The notes beneath the pieces are model-generated. The model had not been told where the DNA came from. It searched no databases and saw nothing but the letters and a program-made list of their open reading frames with translations. A stretch of DNA of 64,000 bases from Vibrio aerogenes (lineage in GTDB: Bacteria; Pseudomonadota; Gammaproteobacteria; Enterobacterales; Vibrionaceae): NCBI RefSeq assembly GCF_024346755.1, contig NZ_AP024862.1:186001-250000 (forward strand), read 5' to 3'. Within the stretch, counting starts at the first letter, position 1. Each line of letters opens with the position of its first letter. A program made the position numbers and the translations under genes. Shown piece by piece: positions 60,555 to 64,000 of the stretch.

Positions 60555-61955
60555 TTATTTATCTCCGGTCACCGGGGGTGCGATATCACTGCCACCCAGC
60601 GCCTGATAAATGGTCGCCTGCACATTGAGCTGGTTATAGTGATTTTCCAGCAGCGATTCCTGTGCGCTGCGCTGGGTTTCCTGTGAATCCAGCCAGTTTT
60701 GGATACTGACGGCGCCATGACGGTATTGACTGGCGTAAATGCGCTCAGCGGCAGTCGCGGCATCGTATTGTACTTTCAGCTTATCTCCCTGATATTGATA
60801 TTGCTGCCGGGCTGACAGCGCGTTATCGACATCTTCAAAAGCAGCATATAAGGTTTTGCGGTAGTTGACTACCGCCGTCTGGTAATCCACTTCTGCGATT
60901 TTCTGATTGATTTTCATCGTGTTCCATTGCAGAAAAGGCAGAACCAGATTTGCTCCCAGTGTACCAATAGGGTCGCGCAGTAAATCTCTTAACTGGGATG
61001 AAGAATCTCCGACAGAGCCAGTCAGCGTTAACGTGGGCAGATAAGAAGCGAATGTTGCGTCACTGGTTGCAAGGGCCGCTTTGAGTTCATAAAGTGATGC
61101 TTTCACATCCGGCCTGCGCACCAGCAGCTCCGCTGGTGCACCCGCCGCAATCTCTGGCAGCGCAGTGTCTGGCAGGGTTGTGATCAGGTTTTCCGGGGTT
61201 GAAGGGGCGTGGTTAAGCAGCACCGCCATCGCATTTTCTGACTCTCTTAACTGCTGTACCAGCTGGCTGCGTGTCGCCTGCTGTCCGGCCAGACTGCGTT
61301 TGGATTCAAATACATCTAACTCAGACACCGAGCCACTTTTAAACTGGCGCTGAGTCAGTGCCAGCGTTTGCCGGGCGTAAGCAATACTTTTGTCACTCAG
61401 CGCAATGCGATCTTTCAGATAGCCGATTTTCCAGTACAGGGAAGCGGTGGTTGAAACCAGGGTTTGTGCGGTACTTTCCCGGTCTGCTTCACTGGCGACG
61501 GCACGCCATTGTGCAGCATCAATTGTGGATGAGACGTGTCCCCATAAATCGAGCTCATAACTGAGTGACAGGGTGGTTGAATAATCCGAGCTGGTTGAGC
61601 CGGAATCCAGCAGGGTTGATTTCTTCGCTGAAGACGTTGAACTGACCGAAGGATAGCGATCGGTGGCTGATAAACCGGCTTGCAGCCGGGATTTTTTCAG
61701 CGTCAGGGTTGCCAGCGCTAAATCGTTGTTGGTCCGGAGTACCTGAGTCATCAAGCGGTTCAGTTGCTGATCATTAAATCGTTTCCACCAGGGATCCAGA
61801 CTCACCTGAGAGTTCACCACTGTGGTTTGCCAGCTTGCCGGGATATCTACTGTTGGCGGGACGAAGTCGGTTTTTGTCAGTGAACTACAGCCGGACAACA
61901 GAATGGCACTGATGGCAATGCCCAGAACCGGAGATTTTAAATTACATGTCAACAT
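60555..61955 (-). CDS. NodT-family outer-membrane efflux lipoprotein
   Basis: The 466-residue protein has a lipoprotein signal (VLGIAISAILLSGC). Its mature form has the TolC/NodT layout: DPWWKRFNDQQLNRLMTQVLRTNNDLALATLTLKKSRLQ, then SLSYELDLWGHVSSTIDAAQWR, a matching second half (LLVRRPDVKASLYELKAALATSDATFASYLPTLTLTGSVG) and PFLQWNTMKINQKIAEVD. It makes the outer-membrane channel of the MacAB system encoded just upstream, 9 bp away, and so is the third gene of that operon. Confidence 0.9.
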   Translation of the reverse strand: MLTCNLKSPVLGIAISAILLSGCSSLTKTDFVPPTVDIPASWQTTVVNSQVSLDPWWKRFNDQQLNRLMTQVLRTNNDLALATLTLKKSRLQAGLSATDRYPSVSSTSSAKKSTLLDSGSTSSDYSTTLSLSYELDLWGHVSSTIDAAQWRAVASEADRESTAQTLVSTTASLYWKIGYLKDRIALSDKSIAYARQTLALTQRQFKSGSVSELDVFESKRSLAGQQATRSQLVQQLRESENAMAVLLNHAPSTPENLITTLPDTALPEIAAGAPAELLVRRPDVKASLYELKAALATSDATFASYLPTLTLTGSVGDSSSQLRDLLRDPIGTLGANLVLPFLQWNTMKINQKIAEVDYQTAVVNYRKTLYAAFEDVDNALSARQQYQYQGDKLKVQYDAATAAERIYASQYRHGAVSIQNWLDSQETQRSAQESLLENHYNQLNVQATIYQALGGSDIAPPVTGDK

Positions 61956-61964
61956 TCGGTTTCC

Positions 61965-63905
61965 TTATTCTCTTGCCAGTGCTTCAACCGGATCAAGCCG
62001 GGCGGCATTTCTTGCCGGCAGAAATCCGAACAACACCCCAATCAGTGTTGAACATAAAAACGCAGCGACGATCGACGTGACTGAATAAACCATCTGAAAG
62101 TTACTGCCGAAATATGAGAACAAAATGCCGATGAGATAGGCCAGCAAGATTCCGCAAATACCGCCGCATAAACAGACCAGAATGGCCTCAATCATAAACT
62201 GACGCAAAATATCATTTTGCCGGGCTCCGACAGCCATTCTGACGTCGATCTCTTTGGTACGCTCAGTCACTGAAACCAGCATGATGTTCATCACGCCGAT
62301 ACCGCCGACCACCAGAGAAATCACTGCAATCGCTGAAATAAGCATCGTCATCGTCGCGGTAGTTTTTTCAATGTTTTGCCGGATGGTGTCTGTGTTTATG
62401 GTAAAGAAATCCTGTGTGCCGTGGCGCATTTTCAGCAACGAAATAATCGCCTGTTCTGCGGCGCTGCTGGGGGCATTATCATTCAGCCGTACCGTCAGAC
62501 GGTTCAGATAGGTTTGCCCGACCATCCGGCCAGCAACTGTGGTGTACGGAATCCAGATTTTCAGAGCATCGCTGTTACCGAATGCCCGTTCTGATGGCTG
62601 AGTCACACCAATAATTCTGACGGGTAAGTTGTCGAGGAAAATCACTTTGCCGAGCGGATTTTCATCAGCGAACATCTCTTTTTTTGTATTACTGTCGATG
62701 ACGGCTTCCTGAGCCAGGGAGGTCACACTTTGCTGATCCCAGAACTGGCCGGCAGCCAGCTGATAACCCCTGACCCGGAAATATTCAGGTCCTACACCTT
62801 CAACGCTGGCGCTGACGGCCTGATTGACATAGCGAATGGTTACACTGGTGCTGATCGAGGGGGTGACACTATCGACAAAGGGAAGATGTTTCAGGGCTTC
62901 GCCATCGGTGGCTTTCAGTGTTCTGACCCGGCCGGAGCGCCGGTCACCGAAGCCTTTCCCCGGCATCACGTCAATGGTGTTGGTTCCCATGGATGCAATA
63001 TTCTTGAGGATAGCTTGCTGAGAGCCTGTGCCCAGTGCGACCACAGAAACAACTGAAGCGATACCGATAATAATACCGAGCATCGTCAGAAACGTTCTCA
63101 ACCGGTGGCTGGACATGGCCAGCAAAGCCATTTTGAACGCTTCTGTGTAGCGATCCCAGTTAATACGGCGTTTCGGTGCCGGGGCCGGTGAGGGCAGGTG
63201 ATTTATTTCCGGTGTATTTTTGTTCCGTTTATCGGCAATGATCTCACCGTCTTTGATTTCGATAATCCGATCGGCAAACTCAGCGACGTGCATGTCGTGT
63301 GTGACAATGACAATGGTGTGCCCGTCATGATGCAGCTCCTGCAATAAGGCCATCATGGCTTCGCCGCTGTGACTGTCCAGTGCACCGGTGGGTTCATCAG
63401 CCAGAATCACTTCTCCGCCATTCATCAATGCCCGTGCGACACTGACCCGTTGCTGCTGACCACCGCTGAGCTGGTTAGGTTTATGATCCAAACGATCAGC
63501 CAGTCCCAGGCGGGTAAGCAATCCACTGGCGCGCTGTTGTCTGGTTTTGCGATCTTTGCCGGCATAGACAGATGGCACTTCGACATTGCCGATGGCGGTT
63601 AAATCGCCCAGCAGGTGGTAACGCTGAAAAATAAAACCAAAGTGTTCCCGCCGCAGCCGTGCCAGTTCATCGTCATCCATGGTCGAAGTATCCTGACCAT
63701 GAATGGTGTATTGTCCTTCAGACGGTTTATCCAGACAGCCGAGGATATTCATCAGTGTTGATTTTCCTGACCCGGAAGCGCCGACAATCGCGACCATCTC
63801 CCCCTGCTCAATTCGCAGGTTAACCTGTTTGAGTACAGTTAATTGTTCATCTCCGGCAGGAAACGACCGGGAAACGCCGTTGAGTTCAAGAATCGTTTTG
63901 GCCAT
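61965..63905 (-). CDS. macB: MacB-type ABC exporter, ATPase fused to permease
   Basis: The 646-residue protein has an N-terminal ATPase (residues 1-225) with Walker [10 protein letters not shown], the signature [15 protein letters not shown], Walker [13 protein letters not shown] and VTHDMH. One membrane helix ([21 protein letters not shown]), a large periplasmic domain of about 220 residues, and three C-terminal helices ([37 protein letters not shown]) follow. MacB exports macrolides or peptides with MacA and an outer-membrane channel. The true substrate is unknown. It starts 5 bp after the macA stop. Confidence 0.95.
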   Translation of the reverse strand: MAKTILELNGVSRSFPAGDEQLTVLKQVNLRIEQGEMVAIVGASGSGKSTLMNILGCLDKPSEGQYTIHGQDTSTMDDDELARLRREHFGFIFQRYHLLGDLTAIGNVEVPSVYAGKDRKTRQQRASGLLTRLGLADRLDHKPNQLSGGQQQRVSVARALMNGGEVILADEPTGALDSHSGEAMMALLQELHHDGHTIVIVTHDMHVAEFADRIIEIKDGEIIADKRNKNTPEINHLPSPAPAPKRRINWDRYTEAFKMALLAMSSHRLRTFLTMLGIIIGIASVVSVVALGTGSQQAILKNIASMGTNTIDVMPGKGFGDRRSGRVRTLKATDGEALKHLPFVDSVTPSISTSVTIRYVNQAVSASVEGVGPEYFRVRGYQLAAGQFWDQQSVTSLAQEAVIDSNTKKEMFADENPLGKVIFLDNLPVRIIGVTQPSERAFGNSDALKIWIPYTTVAGRMVGQTYLNRLTVRLNDNAPSSAAEQAIISLLKMRHGTQDFFTINTDTIRQNIEKTTATMTMLISAIAVISLVVGGIGVMNIMLVSVTERTKEIDVRMAVGARQNDILRQFMIEAILVCLCGGICGILLAYLIGILFSYFGSNFQMVYSVTSIVAAFLCSTLIGVLFGFLPARNAARLDPVEALARE

Positions 63906-63910
63906 ATTGG

Positions 63911-64000
63911 TTACATTCCCATTGGCGGACGGCGGAACCGGCGGTTGGTAAAGGTATCTCCCGAAGGCATGCCCAGAATGATTTGATCACCTTCTTTCAG
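63911..64000 (-). CDS. macA: MacA-type periplasmic adaptor, C-terminal end only
   Basis: Only the last 29 codons are inside the window. The minus-strand frame reads [20 protein letters not shown] and then RFRRPPMGM before the TAA. The [10 protein letters not shown] part is the membrane-proximal end typical of membrane fusion proteins, and the position directly before macB supports MacA. The rest lies beyond the right edge. Confidence 0.8.
   Translation of the reverse strand: MKEGDQIILGMPSGDTFTNRRFRRPPMGM

Overview
The window looks like a chromosomal segment of a marine or estuarine gammaproteobacterium of the family Vibrionaceae. The signs are a moderate G+C content, an add gene with a Vibrio-type adenine riboswitch, an ElaA-type acetyltransferase, a CreA homologue, a general porin, two methyl-accepting chemotaxis proteins and a gcv locus carrying its own XRE-cupin regulator. 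Two pectate lyases (PL9 and PL1), a GH5 endoglucanase, a polysaccharide deacetylase and an SGNH esterase suggest a plant-associated relative, for example a mangrove or salt-marsh vibrio. That last point is inference. I see no rRNA, tRNA, CRISPR array, complete insertion sequence, prophage or recognisable defence island.

Layout. 1-2.7 kb: end of a phytase-like choice-of-anchor I protein, an acetyltransferase and an AT-rich drug-efflux-type MFS gene. 3.0-10.2 kb: a ferric-siderophore uptake locus made of a FecBCDE-like ABC transporter, a FhuF-like Fe-S reductase and a convergent TonB-dependent receptor, with a Fur-box-like site in front of each arm. 10.4-15.5 kb: ElaA, a TetR/MFS divergent pair, a ClsC-like phospholipase D lipoprotein and a GNAT enzyme. 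15.6-17.6 kb: an ECF sigma factor, its ChrR-type anti-sigma factor and a third gene, behind a promoter resembling the ECF11 (RpoE-ChrR) consensus. 18.0-23.5 kb: gcvP and gcvH face an XRE-cupin regulator and gcvT. 23.7-30.2 kb: a trypsin-like protease with a GlyGly-CTERM tail, a PAS-GGDEF-EAL protein, CreA, an unknown gene with a TTG start, and acetate kinase. 30.2-35.3 kb: a chemoreceptor and two paralogous periplasmic binding proteins without a transporter. 35.5-50.2 kb: polysaccharide-degradation genes interleaved with a molybdate-type ABC operon of unusual order, a porin, a UPF0319 protein and an EmrD-like MFS protein. 50.2-58.6 kb: adenosine deaminase with its riboswitch, an HBM-type chemoreceptor, a DUF547 protein, an orphan YnjB-like binding protein, a DUF3574 lipoprotein, an esterase and a compact DUF4177-YidD-TM2 operon. 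58.7-64 kb: an EamA transporter divergent from a LysR regulator, then a NodT-MacB-MacA tripartite efflux operon whose macA runs off the window.

The genes fall into a few working groups. One is iron uptake: receptor, ABC importer, cytoplasmic reductase. Another is glycine cleavage, followed downstream by acetate metabolism. A third is secreted attack on pectin and cellulose, accompanied by chemoreceptors. The rest are several separate efflux systems. The least ordinary observations are the adenine riboswitch with a possible alternative pairing partner downstream, the candidate ECF11 promoter, the second-site YidD operon, the reordered molybdate-type operon, a dispersed repeat family with one long hairpin-containing copy, and the tiny SD-preceded reading frame followed by a terminator and a 19-bp tandem repeat near 30.1-30.3 kb.
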